DNA from: Thalassotalea euphylliae
GTDB taxonomy: Bacteria; Pseudomonadota; Gammaproteobacteria; Enterobacterales; Alteromonadaceae
Direction of reading: 5' to 3'
NCBI RefSeq assembly: GCF_003390375.1
Contig: NZ_QUOT01000001.1
Coordinates: forward strand, 3,534,001-3,598,000
Length of the DNA stretch: 64,000 bases
Shown: positions 17,159-26,485 of the stretch, one piece after another
How the letters are laid out: each line of letters starts with the position of its first letter
Position numbering within the stretch: position 1 is the stretch's first letter
The notes under the pieces: model-generated
The model's database searches: none
Told to the model about the DNA's origin: nothing
Seen by the model: only the letters and a program-made list of their open reading frames with translations
Program-made: the position numbers and the translations under genes

Positions 17159-19585
17159 ATGCGTTACCTGATAACAGGCTTGCTAGTACTTTCGAGCAGT
17201 TCATTTATGGCATCAGCCAGTTATATTGAGCATGCTGTCAAGGAGCATAGCGTTCACATTCTCGGTGATGAGGCTTCATTCACGTTGACCGCATACCAGC
17301 ACAACGCTATTGAGGCTGTGTTTGCCAGTGAGCATCACCGGGAGTTGTCCTCGTATGCCATTGCCCCCAATGCTAAAGGCAGTGCCTTTCAAGTAACAGA
17401 AACCCCTAGCAATTTACAAGTCACCAATGGTGCTATTACGGCGATTGTTGATAAAACGTCGCTTACCATTCGTTATCAGCGTGATGGTCAGCCGTTATTA
17501 ACTCAAACGGACTTTACCAGTCAGCCAGCAGGCATTTCGTTTAGTTTTGCCATTGATGAGCAAGAAAAGCTTATTGGTGGTGGCCAGCGTGTGCTTGGGA
17601 TGGATCGCAGGGGACATAAACTGCCGCTTTACAATAAGGCTCACTATGGCTACACCACTGAATCAAGCCAAATGTATTACAGCCTGCCAGCCGTGCTCTC
17701 ATCGAAAAAATACATGCTGTTATTTGACAATTCAGCGACTGGGGAATTGGACTTAGACAGCAGTGCGACGAATACCGTTAAGTTGTCTGCCGTTGGTGGC
17801 CGTGCCAGTTATATTGTTGTGGCTGATAACTCATACCCAGCGTTAGTGAAAAACTACGTGGAACTAACCGGTAAGCAACCGCTGCCACCGCGTTGGTCAC
17901 TTGGTAACTTCGCTTCTCGCTTTGGTTATCACAATCAGCTGGAAGTTTACGATGTTGTCGAGCGTTTTAAGCAAGAAGATATGCCGTTAGACGCGTTGGT
18001 GCTTGATTTGTACTGGTTTGGCAAAGACATCAAGGGGCATATGGGCAACCTAGCATGGGATCGCACAGCCTTTCCAACGCCTGAAAAGATGATCGCTGAC
18101 TTAAGCGCTGACGGTGTGAATACGGTTGTGATTACCGAGCCTTTTATTCTGTCAACCTCAAATCGGTGGTTAAAAGCCGTTGAAAACCAAGCGTTAGCGC
18201 TCAACAGTGCAGGAGAGCCGTATCGCTTTGATTTCTACTTTGGTAATACTGGCCTGGTGGATGTATTTAACGAGCAAGGCACCCAGTGGTTTAATCAAGC
18301 ATACGAGCGTTTAGCTGAGCAAGGCGTTACCGGTTGGTGGGGCGATTTGGGCGAGCCGGAAGTGCACCCTGATGATATTTTGCATACCTTAGCTGATGGC
18401 TCGCAAGTGCGCGGCGATAATGTTCACAATGTTTACGGACATAAATGGGCGGAAATGGTGTATCAAAAAAGTTTGGAGCTGGTGCCAAATCAGCGACCAA
18501 TGGTGATGATGCGCTCAGGGTTTCTTGGTAGTCAGCGCTACGGCATGATCCCTTGGACAGGCGATGTGAGCCGTTCATGGGGTGGTTTAAAGCCGCAGGT
18601 AGAGCTTAGCTTGCAAATGAGTTTATTTGGCCTTGCTTACACCCACTCTGACCTTGGTGGCTTTGCTGGTGGTGAAGCGTTTGACGCAGAAATGTATACC
18701 CGCTGGTTGCAATATGGGGTATTTCAGCCAGTGTATCGCCCACATGCGCAAGAGCATATTGCGCCTGAGCCAGTGTTTCACGACGAAGAAACCAAGCGTA
18801 TCGTGCGAGAGTTTATCAAGCTTAGATATCGTTTATTGCCATACAACTACACGCTAGCGTTTGACAACACAACGACCGGCATGCCATTAATGCGCCCACT
18901 CATGTTCGAGAATGAACAAGATCTATCGCTGATTGATGAGCAAAACACTTACTTGTGGGGAGATGCTTTTTTAGTGACTCCTGTAACGCAAGCTGGAGCA
19001 GCGCAAGTTGATGTTAACTTTCCTGATGGCGTGTGGTTTGATTACTTTACGGGGCAGCTGGTGACGGGAGGAGAAGTGAAAGCTTATCCTGTTTCGCTAT
19101 CAAGCTTACCTGTATTTGTTCGTGCGGGTAGCTTTGTGCCAACAACCACAGACATTGAAAACACCAAAGCCTACAATCCAAATCAGTTTAACTTGAATTA
19201 TTATTACCACGATAGCATTGCTAACAGCACAGGTCAGCTATACCAAGATGATGGTATCAGCCAGAATAGCTTGGCTAATAAGGCTTACCAGCTTTGGCAA
19301 TTTGAGGCGACGAATAACTCAAACCAGCTAGCGATAGATTTTGGGCAATCTGGCAAGGGTTTTACTGGTTTAGCAACGAGCCAAGCGGTTGAATTGATGG
19401 TGCATCATTTGCCACATAACCCTAAGGAAGTGTTATGGGCGAACAAGAAGCTGCCATTGTTGCATTCTAAGCGCGCATATTCGCTAGCAAGTGCTGGCGC
19501 ATTTTGGGACGCTGACACACAAAAATTACAGGTGAAACTAGCGTTGAATAAGTCGCAGCAACAGCTTGTAATTAAAAAGCACTAA
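17159..19585 (+). CDS. GH31 alpha-glucosidase, exported
   Basis: An 808-residue glycoside hydrolase family 31 enzyme releasing glucose (or transferring glucosyl units) from the non-reducing end of alpha-glucans. A signal peptide covers about residues 1-20. The N-terminal beta-sandwich (about 25-240, RYQRDGQPLL, GGGQRVLGMDRRG) precedes the barrel. The catalytic nucleophile is D396 in WWGDLGEPEVH and the likely acid/base D469 in PWTGDVSRSWGG. C-terminal beta domains follow. A GGGGGAAAT ribosome binding site precedes the ATG. It is divergent from pulA and shares its operator region. The product would be periplasmic or surface-exposed and supply glucose to inner-membrane transport. The GH31 assignment is firm; linkage preference is not. 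Confidence 0.92.
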   Translation: MRYLITGLLVLSSSSFMASASYIEHAVKEHSVHILGDEASFTLTAYQHNAIEAVFASEHHRELSSYAIAPNAKGSAFQVTETPSNLQVTNGAITAIVDKTSLTIRYQRDGQPLLTQTDFTSQPAGISFSFAIDEQEKLIGGGQRVLGMDRRGHKLPLYNKAHYGYTTESSQMYYSLPAVLSSKKYMLLFDNSATGELDLDSSATNTVKLSAVGGRASYIVVADNSYPALVKNYVELTGKQPLPPRWSLGNFASRFGYHNQLEVYDVVERFKQEDMPLDALVLDLYWFGKDIKGHMGNLAWDRTAFPTPEKMIADLSADGVNTVVITEPFILSTSNRWLKAVENQALALNSAGEPYRFDFYFGNTGLVDVFNEQGTQWFNQAYERLAEQGVTGWWGDLGEPEVHPDDILHTLADGSQVRGDNVHNVYGHKWAEMVYQKSLELVPNQRPMVMMRSGFLGSQRYGMIPWTGDVSRSWGGLKPQVELSLQMSLFGLAYTHSDLGGFAGGEAFDAEMYTRWLQYGVFQPVYRPHAQEHIAPEPVFHDEETKRIVREFIKLRYRLLPYNYTLAFDNTTTGMPLMRPLMFENEQDLSLIDEQNTYLWGDAFLVTPVTQAGAAQVDVNFPDGVWFDYFTGQLVTGGEVKAYPVSLSSLPVFVRAGSFVPTTTDIENTKAYNPNQFNLNYYYHDSIANSTGQLYQDDGISQNSLANKAYQLWQFEATNNSNQLAIDFGQSGKGFTGLATSQAVELMVHHLPHNPKEVLWANKKLPLLHSKRAYSLASAGAFWDADTQKLQVKLALNKSQQQLVIKKH

Positions 19586-19598
19586 GATATTAATTGAC

Positions 19599-19620
19599 AC
19601 TAAAACATGGACGTTTTAGT
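19599..19620. terminator. Hairpin after the GH31 gene, weak terminator
   Basis: ACTAAAAC / GTTTTAGT form a perfect 8-bp stem with a 6-nt loop 14 bp after the stop codon. The following sequence (TAACTTTTC) is only modestly T-rich. Confidence 0.5.
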
Positions 19621-19790
19621 TAACTTTTCAACAAACTCTTTACTCCTAAGTAAGCCCCTAAAAGTTTGTTTGGTTTCAAAGCTTTTATGTATTTGGACGT
19701 GCTCTAACCAGTGCTCTAGCCAAATTAAACTCAACTTACTTACTAATTGCTCTCGAATAACATCCAAGTAATATGACAAACATACGGGTT

Positions 19791-19804
19791 TGCATACGTA
19801 TTCA
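19791..19804. promoter_or_regulatory. LacI-type operator, distal site of the TonB receptor gene
   Basis: TGCATACGTATTCA, identical to the site at 16908. A further CATACG half-like sequence lies just upstream (19781). It is about 490 bp before the receptor start and 302 bp from the second site at 20093, a geometry compatible with looping. The 709-bp gap from 19586 to 20294 otherwise holds a weak hairpin, a CRE-like site and an 88-codon minus-strand ORF that I do not credit as a gene. Confidence 0.6.
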
Positions 19805-20038
19805 ATATCCCATAATTCAAGGAAAGCAGTTATCGCGCCCCTAGCTAATAAAATAACGATTTTCATTCAACAATAGCCAATAAACAGGAGAATAATGCCT
19901 TTTTATCTTCCTATTGAGTTAATCGCTAGCACATATAAATCAAGTAATTAAGGTGCTTAACGTCATAGTACAGGCGATTTATTCTTCGAGAGTTTCCCAT
20001 CTTTTATATGACAAATTAACTTGTGTTTTTTAATTTTT

Positions 20039-20052
20039 TGAAAGCGCTTACA
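20039..20052. promoter_or_regulatory. CRE/LacI-like palindrome
   Basis: TGAAAGCGCTTACA is a near-perfect palindrome around a central CG and fits the general LacI/CcpA-family pattern TGWAANCGNTTWCA. It differs from the TGCATACGTATGCA family, so a second LacI-family regulator may act on this promoter. Confidence 0.45.
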
Positions 20053-20092
20053 TGTTGATTTTGTTGGCCTTGTTGGTAATTGCTGACAAAGA

Positions 20093-20106
20093 TGAATACG
20101 TATGCA
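20093..20106. promoter_or_regulatory. LacI-type operator, proximal site of the TonB receptor gene
   Basis: TGAATACGTATGCA is the exact reverse complement of the sites at 16908 and 19791. It lies 189 bp before the receptor start. Confidence 0.68.
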
Positions 20107-20294
20107 AAATGTGTTTTTAGCTTAGGCTGCAAATTACTATTAGCATATCCATCTGTACCTATGTCATGAGCTTAGTGTCACGAGCTGTATGTGAGAGGGG
20201 CGTTGGAACTATCAATTATTAATAAGAAGTCATCACATCAGCGGGATGCTGAATACAATTAAAACAACAAGGATGAAACGGGGGAGAAACCTAC

Positions 20295-23078
20295 ATGTTA
20301 AAGTTCAAACCAAGCAAAGTAACGCTTGCCATGGTTTCTGGTGGTTTAATGGCGACCAGCTTACCAGTACTTGCCCAAAACGCTGACGAACAAGCGGCAG
20401 AGCAAGAAGTTGAAATTATTGAAGTACGTGGTATCCGCGGCTCATTACAACGCGCACAAGCGATCAAAATGAGTGAGAAGTCGATTGTTGAAGTACTTTC
20501 AGCAGAAGATATTGGTAAATTACCAGATACTTCAATTGCAGAATCTTTGTCGCGTTTACCGGGTGTAACGGGTGAGCGTCGTAACGGTCGTACTAGTGGC
20601 TTATCGGTACGTGGTTTCAATGAAAACTTCGTTGCCACTTCACTTAACGGTCGTGAACTTTTAGGTATGGGTGACAACCGTGGTGTTGAATTTGACTTAT
20701 ACCCAACCGAAATTGTTTCAAATATCGTGGTTTACAAGTCGCCAGAAGCTGGCTTATTAAACCAAGGTATTGGTGGCACCATAGACCTACAAACGGTTAG
20801 CCCACTAAACACGACTGAGCGCACACTAGCGTTTAACGCGTCATACGAAGAAAACGGTGACGAAGCCGCAAACCCTGACTTTGACAACAACGGCCATCGC
20901 TTATCTTTCAACTATGTTGATAAGTTTATGGACGACACTTTAGGTTTAGCACTTGTTATTGCGTCACAAGAAACGCCGCGTCAGGAAGAGCAATTCCGCG
21001 CATGGGGTGACGGCAACTATGCAACAGATCCTGATGGCAATTTTATTATAGGTGGCCACGATTCGTTTGTTCGTTCTGCGATGCTTGAGCGTGACTCAAT
21101 TGCCGCAGTTGTTGAATATGCACCAACTGATGATTTAAAAATTCAATTTGATGCCTTATACATCGACTTCGAAGAAAACGACGTGAAACGTGGTCTTGAA
21201 GAAGGTTTAATTTGGGGCGGTGTAAATTACACCTCAACTAACGTTGAAGATGGTTTTGTAACCTCTGGCTTTTACGATGGCTTCCATTCTGTTGTTCGTA
21301 ACGATGGCTTAAGCCAAGAAGCAGAATTAACGACATTCGGCTTAAACATTGAGTATGCGATTAACGATGATTGGACGTTAGTTGCTGACTTCTCTACAGG
21401 TGAAGTTGATAAAGACATTATTGACGTAGAAAGCTACTCAGGTGTTGGCCGTGCAGGTACTGACGGTCGCCCAACGCCAGCACGTTCATGGCAACAAACG
21501 TCATCAGGCATCTTCTTTAGTCCGCACCCGACATTATCTGATGTCGACTATACCGATGAAAACTTAATTCGTTTAGCTGGCCCACAAGCATGGGGTGCGC
21601 CAGTGATTGGTGCAGATGCACAAGATGGCTTTATTAACCGTCCAACGTTCGAAGAAGAGCTTGATGCCATTCGTCTAGAAGTTAACGGTGTACTTGAGTA
21701 CGGTATTGTGTCTGGTCTAACTGCAGGTGTGGCTTATGCAGACCGCAAGAAAGAGAAGATCAACGAAGGTGATTACTTAACTGCACCAACATACCCAGGT
21801 GACGGTCCTATTCCGGATGTGTTGGGTGTTGCTGACTTAAGCTTCCTAGGTTTAGGTGGTGTCTTAGCTTACGACAGTGTTGGTTTGTACCGCAGCGGTT
21901 ATTACACAGAAACGCCAGCGTCATTAGTACAAACAGACCGCTTGGGCGATACCTACACAGTTAACGAAGAGCAAACCACGGTTTACGTAAAAGTAGATCT
22001 AGATGCTGACTTTGGCGGCGTATACATGACCGGTAACTTCGGCTTGCAGTACGTTGATGTTGACCAAGAATCTTTCGGTTTCTCAACGGTTGAGAATGCG
22101 CAAGGTTTTGTTGAAGCAACACCTGTTAGCGGTGGTGACTCATACGGTGACTTACTACCAACGTTAAACTTAAGTTTCGAAGTTGCTGAAAATCAGTTTG
22201 TTCGTACCGCTATGGCAAAAGTATTAACACGCCCACGTATCGATGATATGCGTCCTAATGCGCGTGCTACTTTTGCCTACAACGATAACCAAATTAACAG
22301 TGCAGATCCTTCAAATGGCCCATGGAGCGGTAACTCAGGTAACCCGCTGTTAAAACCATATGAAGCAAACCAGTTCGACTTATCTTACGAGAACTACTAC
22401 GCTGATGATGGCTACTTTGCTGCGACTTTCTTCTACAAAGAACTAACAAACTGGCACCGTAGTACGTCAATCTTAACTGACTTCACGCCAGTGTATATCC
22501 CATCGCTACATCAAGACTCAAACGGCAATGCACCAGCCACCCTAAACGGCTTTGTTGATGCTAACATTGATGGTTTCGAAGGTTTTGTGCGCGGTTACGA
22601 ATTCCAAGCAAGTTTACCACTTCGTTTAGTTGCTGATGCACTTGATGGCTTTGGTATTGTGGCGAGCGCAACATACCTTGATGGCGAGCTAGACGAAAAC
22701 GAAGAGGCAGGTGTTCCTGCTGGCCGTGTTCCCGGTTTGTCTGAAGAGTCTTACTCATTCACCGCTTACTATGAAAATAACGGTTGGGAAGTGCGTATCT
22801 CGGGTACTAAGCGTGATGAGTTCGTGACTGAAACTCGTGGTACCAGCTTAGCGTTAACCGAAGTTGCACGCCAAGGTGCTGAACTTTGGGATGCACAAAT
22901 TGGTTACGACTTTGATGCGTCAGGTATTGAGTCGTTAAAAGGCTTGCGTATTACGTTGCAAGGCCAAAACTTAACAGATGAAGACGATGTTGAGGTGAAC
23001 TTAGACGATCCGCGTTTAGTGGTACGTCATCAGTCATTCGGCCGTAACTTTATCTTAGGCTTAAACTACCGCTTCTAA
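20295..23078 (+). CDS. TonB-dependent receptor, probable maltooligosaccharide/alpha-glucan importer
   Basis: A 927-residue outer-membrane receptor of the large Xanthomonas/Caulobacter glycan-receptor type. A signal peptide ends near LAQNA (about 28), followed by a short acidic stretch with the TonB-box region EIIEVRGIRGSLQ. The plug (about 45-180) has IGKLPDTSIAESLSRLPGV and GIGGTIDLQTVSPL. A long barrel ends in the canonical terminal phenylalanine (LNYRF). Caulobacter MalA is a known maltodextrin receptor of this type. The position inside an amylase/pullulanase/glucosidase locus with LacI-type operators upstream supports the same ligand here. Strong codon bias (GGT, CGT, AAC, TTA) suggests high expression. 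A GGGGAGAAACC ribosome binding site and a strong terminator bracket it. Confidence 0.92.
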   Translation: MLKFKPSKVTLAMVSGGLMATSLPVLAQNADEQAAEQEVEIIEVRGIRGSLQRAQAIKMSEKSIVEVLSAEDIGKLPDTSIAESLSRLPGVTGERRNGRTSGLSVRGFNENFVATSLNGRELLGMGDNRGVEFDLYPTEIVSNIVVYKSPEAGLLNQGIGGTIDLQTVSPLNTTERTLAFNASYEENGDEAANPDFDNNGHRLSFNYVDKFMDDTLGLALVIASQETPRQEEQFRAWGDGNYATDPDGNFIIGGHDSFVRSAMLERDSIAAVVEYAPTDDLKIQFDALYIDFEENDVKRGLEEGLIWGGVNYTSTNVEDGFVTSGFYDGFHSVVRNDGLSQEAELTTFGLNIEYAINDDWTLVADFSTGEVDKDIIDVESYSGVGRAGTDGRPTPARSWQQTSSGIFFSPHPTLSDVDYTDENLIRLAGPQAWGAPVIGADAQDGFINRPTFEEELDAIRLEVNGVLEYGIVSGLTAGVAYADRKKEKINEGDYLTAPTYPGDGPIPDVLGVADLSFLGLGGVLAYDSVGLYRSGYYTETPASLVQTDRLGDTYTVNEEQTTVYVKVDLDADFGGVYMTGNFGLQYVDVDQESFGFSTVENAQGFVEATPVSGGDSYGDLLPTLNLSFEVAENQFVRTAMAKVLTRPRIDDMRPNARATFAYNDNQINSADPSNGPWSGNSGNPLLKPYEANQFDLSYENYYADDGYFAATFFYKELTNWHRSTSILTDFTPVYIPSLHQDSNGNAPATLNGFVDANIDGFEGFVRGYEFQASLPLRLVADALDGFGIVASATYLDGELDENEEAGVPAGRVPGLSEESYSFTAYYENNGWEVRISGTKRDEFVTETRGTSLALTEVARQGAELWDAQIGYDFDASGIESLKGLRITLQGQNLTDEDDVEVNLDDPRLVVRHQSFGRNFILGLNYRF

Positions 23079-23102
23079 TTTGATGCGGTAAACCTAGCGA
23101 AT

Positions 23103-23140
23103 AAAACCTGCTAAATTCCTATTTAGCAGGTTTTTTGTTT
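23103..23140 (+). terminator. Strong rho-independent terminator after the TonB receptor
   Basis: The stem AAACCTGCTAAAT / ATTTAGCAGGTTT is followed by a T-run. It separates the receptor from the halogenase-like genes, which must be read through or have their own promoter. Confidence 0.9.
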
Positions 23141-23285
23141 TTGGCTCTTTTACTTTGGCTCCTCTAGTTTGATTAAGCTCACTTTTTTCGCTGTAAAAGT
23201 GGGTACACTAAGAAGCTAGAAAATTATAAAAAATAAAACATTAACAATAATTACGATAAGCAGTCTTATACAATAACGTCAATAT

Positions 23286-24821
23286 ATGATGAACAACTCA
23301 ACGAAAGCGGAATCTTCAATGTTACATTCTCAACCCATCCGAAAAGTCGTCATTTTAGGTGGTGGCACCGCAGGCTGGATTTCAGCAGCCTTACTTAAAA
23401 AGTTACTTGGAGAGGCAGTTGCCATTGAACTCGTTGAGTCTGAAACTATAGGCACAGTAGGGGTTGGTGAAGCCACGATTCCCCCGATTCAAGTGCTTAA
23501 TTCTGTACTTGGCATTAACGAGGCGGAGTTTTTAAGGGAAACCAAAGCAACCATTAAGCTGGCTATTCGTTTCGAAAATTGGAAACAACAAGGTCACCAG
23601 TACTACCACTCATTTGGCGCGATTGGCAAAAGCATGGCGTTTTGCCATTTTCATCATTTGCTTAAACGCGCTGGTGGTTTAGATGACGAATCTCAGCTGT
23701 GGCAATATGACTTAAATTACCTGTGTGCAGAAGCAGGCAAGTTCGCCAAAATAAAAAGCAAAGATCCGATTATTGATATGCCTTACGCCTATCATTTTGA
23801 CGCGGGGTTGTATGCTCAGTACTTGCGAAAGTTTAGTGAAAAGCTGGGTGTTGTTCGCACGGAAGGCTTGGTTGAACAGGTTGTTCAATGTCAGCAAAGC
23901 GGCAGTGTTCAAGCACTTGTATTAAAAAGTGGGCAAAAGGTGACAGGCGATTTGTTTATCGACTGCTCAGGTTTTAAAGGCTTGCTGATTCAAGACACCT
24001 TGCGCACTGGCTACGAAGATTGGAGTCATTGGCTGCAGTGCGATAGTGCGCTTGCTGTGCCAACAGAGCGACATGAAAAAACGGCACCTTATACCCGTTC
24101 AATCGCACATAGTGCAGGCTGGCAATGGCGTATTCCACTGCAGCATCGAAACGGTAATGGCCTAGTTTACTCGAGCAGCCATTACTCGCAGCAAGAAGCC
24201 GCTGATATTTTGATGAGCAACATCGACACTAAACCGCTTGCTGATCCGAAACTCATTCGCTTTCAAACCGGTCGCCGTTATCAGCAATGGCATAAAAATG
24301 TGATTGCCGTTGGCCTTGCTAGTGGCTTTCTAGAGCCGCTGGAGTCCACCAGTATTCATTTAATTCAGTCGGCCGTTGTGCGCTTAGTACACTTGTTCCC
24401 ACACCAAGGCATTACGACGGATATTGTCGATGAATACAATAAACAATCGAAAGTTGAGTTTGAGCAAATTCGCGACTTTTTAATTCTGCATTATCACGTT
24501 ACAGAGCGCACCGATAGCCAGTTTTGGCGTGATATGCGGGCAATGGAAATTCCAGATAGCTTGCGCCACAAAATTGCTTTGTTCCAAGAGAATGGTCGTC
24601 TATTTCGCGATCAAAACGACTTATTCTTGGAGAACTCTTGGCTTCAGGTCATGGTGGGGCAGGGCATTATTCCGAAAGATTACCACCCCACGGCTAATAG
24701 TATGTCGCTTGAATATATTGAAGAGACGTTGAAAAAAATCAAAGCGATTAAAGCGGATCCGGTCAGTAAGCTACCATCGCATGATGAGTTTTTAGCTCAC
24801 TATTGCAAATTAGGAAAATAG
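23286..24821 (+). CDS. Tryptophan halogenase-family flavoprotein, first copy
   Basis: A 511-residue FAD-dependent protein of the tryptophan halogenase (PrnA-like) family. An N-terminal dinucleotide-binding motif GGGTAGW (about 25-31) is followed by GVGEATIPP and a lysine at the position of the catalytic Lys of PrnA (K91 in ATIKLAIRF). The halogenase signature WxWxIP is present (WQWRIP, about 279-284), and a glutamate in FLEPLEST (E350) matches the conserved active-site Glu. In marine Alteromonadales, members are common beside glycan TonB receptors, where their substrate is unknown. The second copy follows 72 bp downstream. A flavin reductase partner was not seen in the window. Confidence 0.88.
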   Translation: MMNNSTKAESSMLHSQPIRKVVILGGGTAGWISAALLKKLLGEAVAIELVESETIGTVGVGEATIPPIQVLNSVLGINEAEFLRETKATIKLAIRFENWKQQGHQYYHSFGAIGKSMAFCHFHHLLKRAGGLDDESQLWQYDLNYLCAEAGKFAKIKSKDPIIDMPYAYHFDAGLYAQYLRKFSEKLGVVRTEGLVEQVVQCQQSGSVQALVLKSGQKVTGDLFIDCSGFKGLLIQDTLRTGYEDWSHWLQCDSALAVPTERHEKTAPYTRSIAHSAGWQWRIPLQHRNGNGLVYSSSHYSQQEAADILMSNIDTKPLADPKLIRFQTGRRYQQWHKNVIAVGLASGFLEPLESTSIHLIQSAVVRLVHLFPHQGITTDIVDEYNKQSKVEFEQIRDFLILHYHVTERTDSQFWRDMRAMEIPDSLRHKIALFQENGRLFRDQNDLFLENSWLQVMVGQGIIPKDYHPTANSMSLEYIEETLKKIKAIKADPVSKLPSHDEFLAHYCKLGK

Positions 24822-24893
24822 TGTCAGCTTGGAAAATAGCGTCAGTTAGAAAGTCAGTGGTAGTTAACAAAATAGCGAGGAGTTGTGCACTCA

Positions 24894-26393
24894 ATGAATA
24901 AGCCATTCAATATTGTTATTCTAGGGGGCGGTACCGCAGGCTGGATGGCGGCTAATCTATTTGCCAAGCGCTGGGGCAATAAGGTGAAAGTGACCTTAGT
25001 GGAATCGCCTGATGTTGGTATTATTGGCGTAGGCGAGGGCTCTACGCCTAGCTTGAAACGCTTTTTTGAAATCTTGGGCATTGAAGAGCACCAGTGGATG
25101 GCGCGTTGTCAGGCAACTTACAAACTCAATATTCGTTTTAATGATTGGTCTCCGGCATCCGGTATTACCAGTTATAGCCACCCATTCCCTGCACAAGTAG
25201 ACACTTTCACCAAACGCGCTTTTATGGTGAATGCGCAAACTCGCCGAATGGGCCTAGACACGCATATTCAACCGGAAGACTTTCTACTTAATGGTGTCCT
25301 AGCACGTCAAGGGAAAGGGCCAAAGGTAGGGGCTCACTTCCCCTTTAAAATGGAATACGGTTACCACTTTAACTCAGCATTACTGGGGGAGTTTTTAGCA
25401 GAATTTGCACAGGGTCTCGGTGTTGATTACCAGCAAGCGCATATCGCCGACATTACCCGTTTAGAAAATGGCAATATCAATTCACTTGTTACCGATCAAG
25501 GGGAAGCTATTTCCGCTGATTTTTTTGTTGATTGCACTGGCTTTGCTGGCTTGTTGATGGAAAAAACACTAGGGGTGGGTTTTAACTCCTACAAAGAAAA
25601 CTTGTTCAATGATGCCGCAGTGGTGCTGCAAACACCTTACTCGCCAGAGCAGGCTGCTCAGATTCCCGTTGAAACTGAATCAACGGCATTGTCGGCGGGT
25701 TGGTGTTGGAAAATTCCTTTAACAGAGCGCTTTGGCAATGGTTATGTCTATAGCCAAGACTTTATTAGCGCGGAGCAAGCAGAGCAAGAATTTCGACAAC
25801 ACCTTGGTGTGTTAGATGACAATGTTGAAGTTCGGCATTTAAAAATGAAAGTCGGGCAACTGAATCAACACTGGTCACATAATTGTTTGGCGCTTGGCTT
25901 ATCACAAGGCTTTATTGAACCACTTGAAGCAACAGCGCTGCACCTTGTGCAAGTGAGTATCGAGCTGTTTATGCAAAAACTTGAAGCAGGGCACTTTAGT
26001 GCTCAATATCAAGCGGAATATAACGAACTGGTTTCAGAGCGATTTGAACGGGTGCGCGATTACATAGTTGCTCACTATAAACTGAATACCCGAAACGACA
26101 GTGAGTATTGGCGAGCTAACCGCGACAATATGAAGCTTTCTGATTCGCTAAAGGAAATTCTTCACGTTTGGTATAGCCGAGGCGATATTGCCAAAGAAAT
26201 CGCACGAAAAAACATTAGTAGCCATTTTGATGAGATCTCATGGCATTGTTTATTGGCAGGCTATGGCGCGTTTCCGCTGTTACACCCAAATCAGCCGGGC
26301 AAGGGTGACTTATACCAAGAAAAAGATATTCAAGCCTTCTTGGCAGGATGTGCGTTAAACTTTGATAGGCATAATACGAATCTATCGATGTAA
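24894..26393 (+). CDS. Tryptophan halogenase-family flavoprotein, second copy
   Basis: A 499-residue paralogue of the preceding protein. It has GGGTAGW (11-17), GVGEGSTPS, the active-site lysine K77 (ATYKLNIRF), WxWxIP (WCWKIP) and FIEPLEAT. The ATG at 24894 is chosen because GAGGAG lies 11 bp before it; an in-frame GTG at 24885 would be only 2 bp from that site. The two copies are clearly diverged, so this is an old duplication with probably distinct roles. They are likely cotranscribed. The chemistry (chlorination, bromination or another flavin reaction on a protein or small molecule) cannot be decided from sequence. Confidence 0.87.
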   Translation: MNKPFNIVILGGGTAGWMAANLFAKRWGNKVKVTLVESPDVGIIGVGEGSTPSLKRFFEILGIEEHQWMARCQATYKLNIRFNDWSPASGITSYSHPFPAQVDTFTKRAFMVNAQTRRMGLDTHIQPEDFLLNGVLARQGKGPKVGAHFPFKMEYGYHFNSALLGEFLAEFAQGLGVDYQQAHIADITRLENGNINSLVTDQGEAISADFFVDCTGFAGLLMEKTLGVGFNSYKENLFNDAAVVLQTPYSPEQAAQIPVETESTALSAGWCWKIPLTERFGNGYVYSQDFISAEQAEQEFRQHLGVLDDNVEVRHLKMKVGQLNQHWSHNCLALGLSQGFIEPLEATALHLVQVSIELFMQKLEAGHFSAQYQAEYNELVSERFERVRDYIVAHYKLNTRNDSEYWRANRDNMKLSDSLKEILHVWYSRGDIAKEIARKNISSHFDEISWHCLLAGYGAFPLLHPNQPGKGDLYQEKDIQAFLAGCALNFDRHNTNLSM

Positions 26394-26437
26394 TACATTG
26401 ATAAATTGCAGCATTAAAGAAAGGTAAAACATTGAAA

Positions 26438-26467
26438 ACAAAAGGACGCCTAAGCGCCCTTTTTTTT
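26438..26467. terminator. Terminator between convergent halogenase and amylase genes
   Basis: The stem AAAGGACGC / GCGCCCTTT (one mismatch) is followed by eight or more T on the plus strand and preceded by A-rich sequence, so it may work in both directions. Confidence 0.8.
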
Positions 26468-26485
26468 AACTGACTGAGACTTAGC

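Noticed and set aside
19600..19866. 88-codon ORF on the minus strand downstream of the GH31 gene
   Set aside because: No recognisable motif; it runs through a terminator-like hairpin and the operator at 19791, and has no convincing ribosome binding site. Probably chance.
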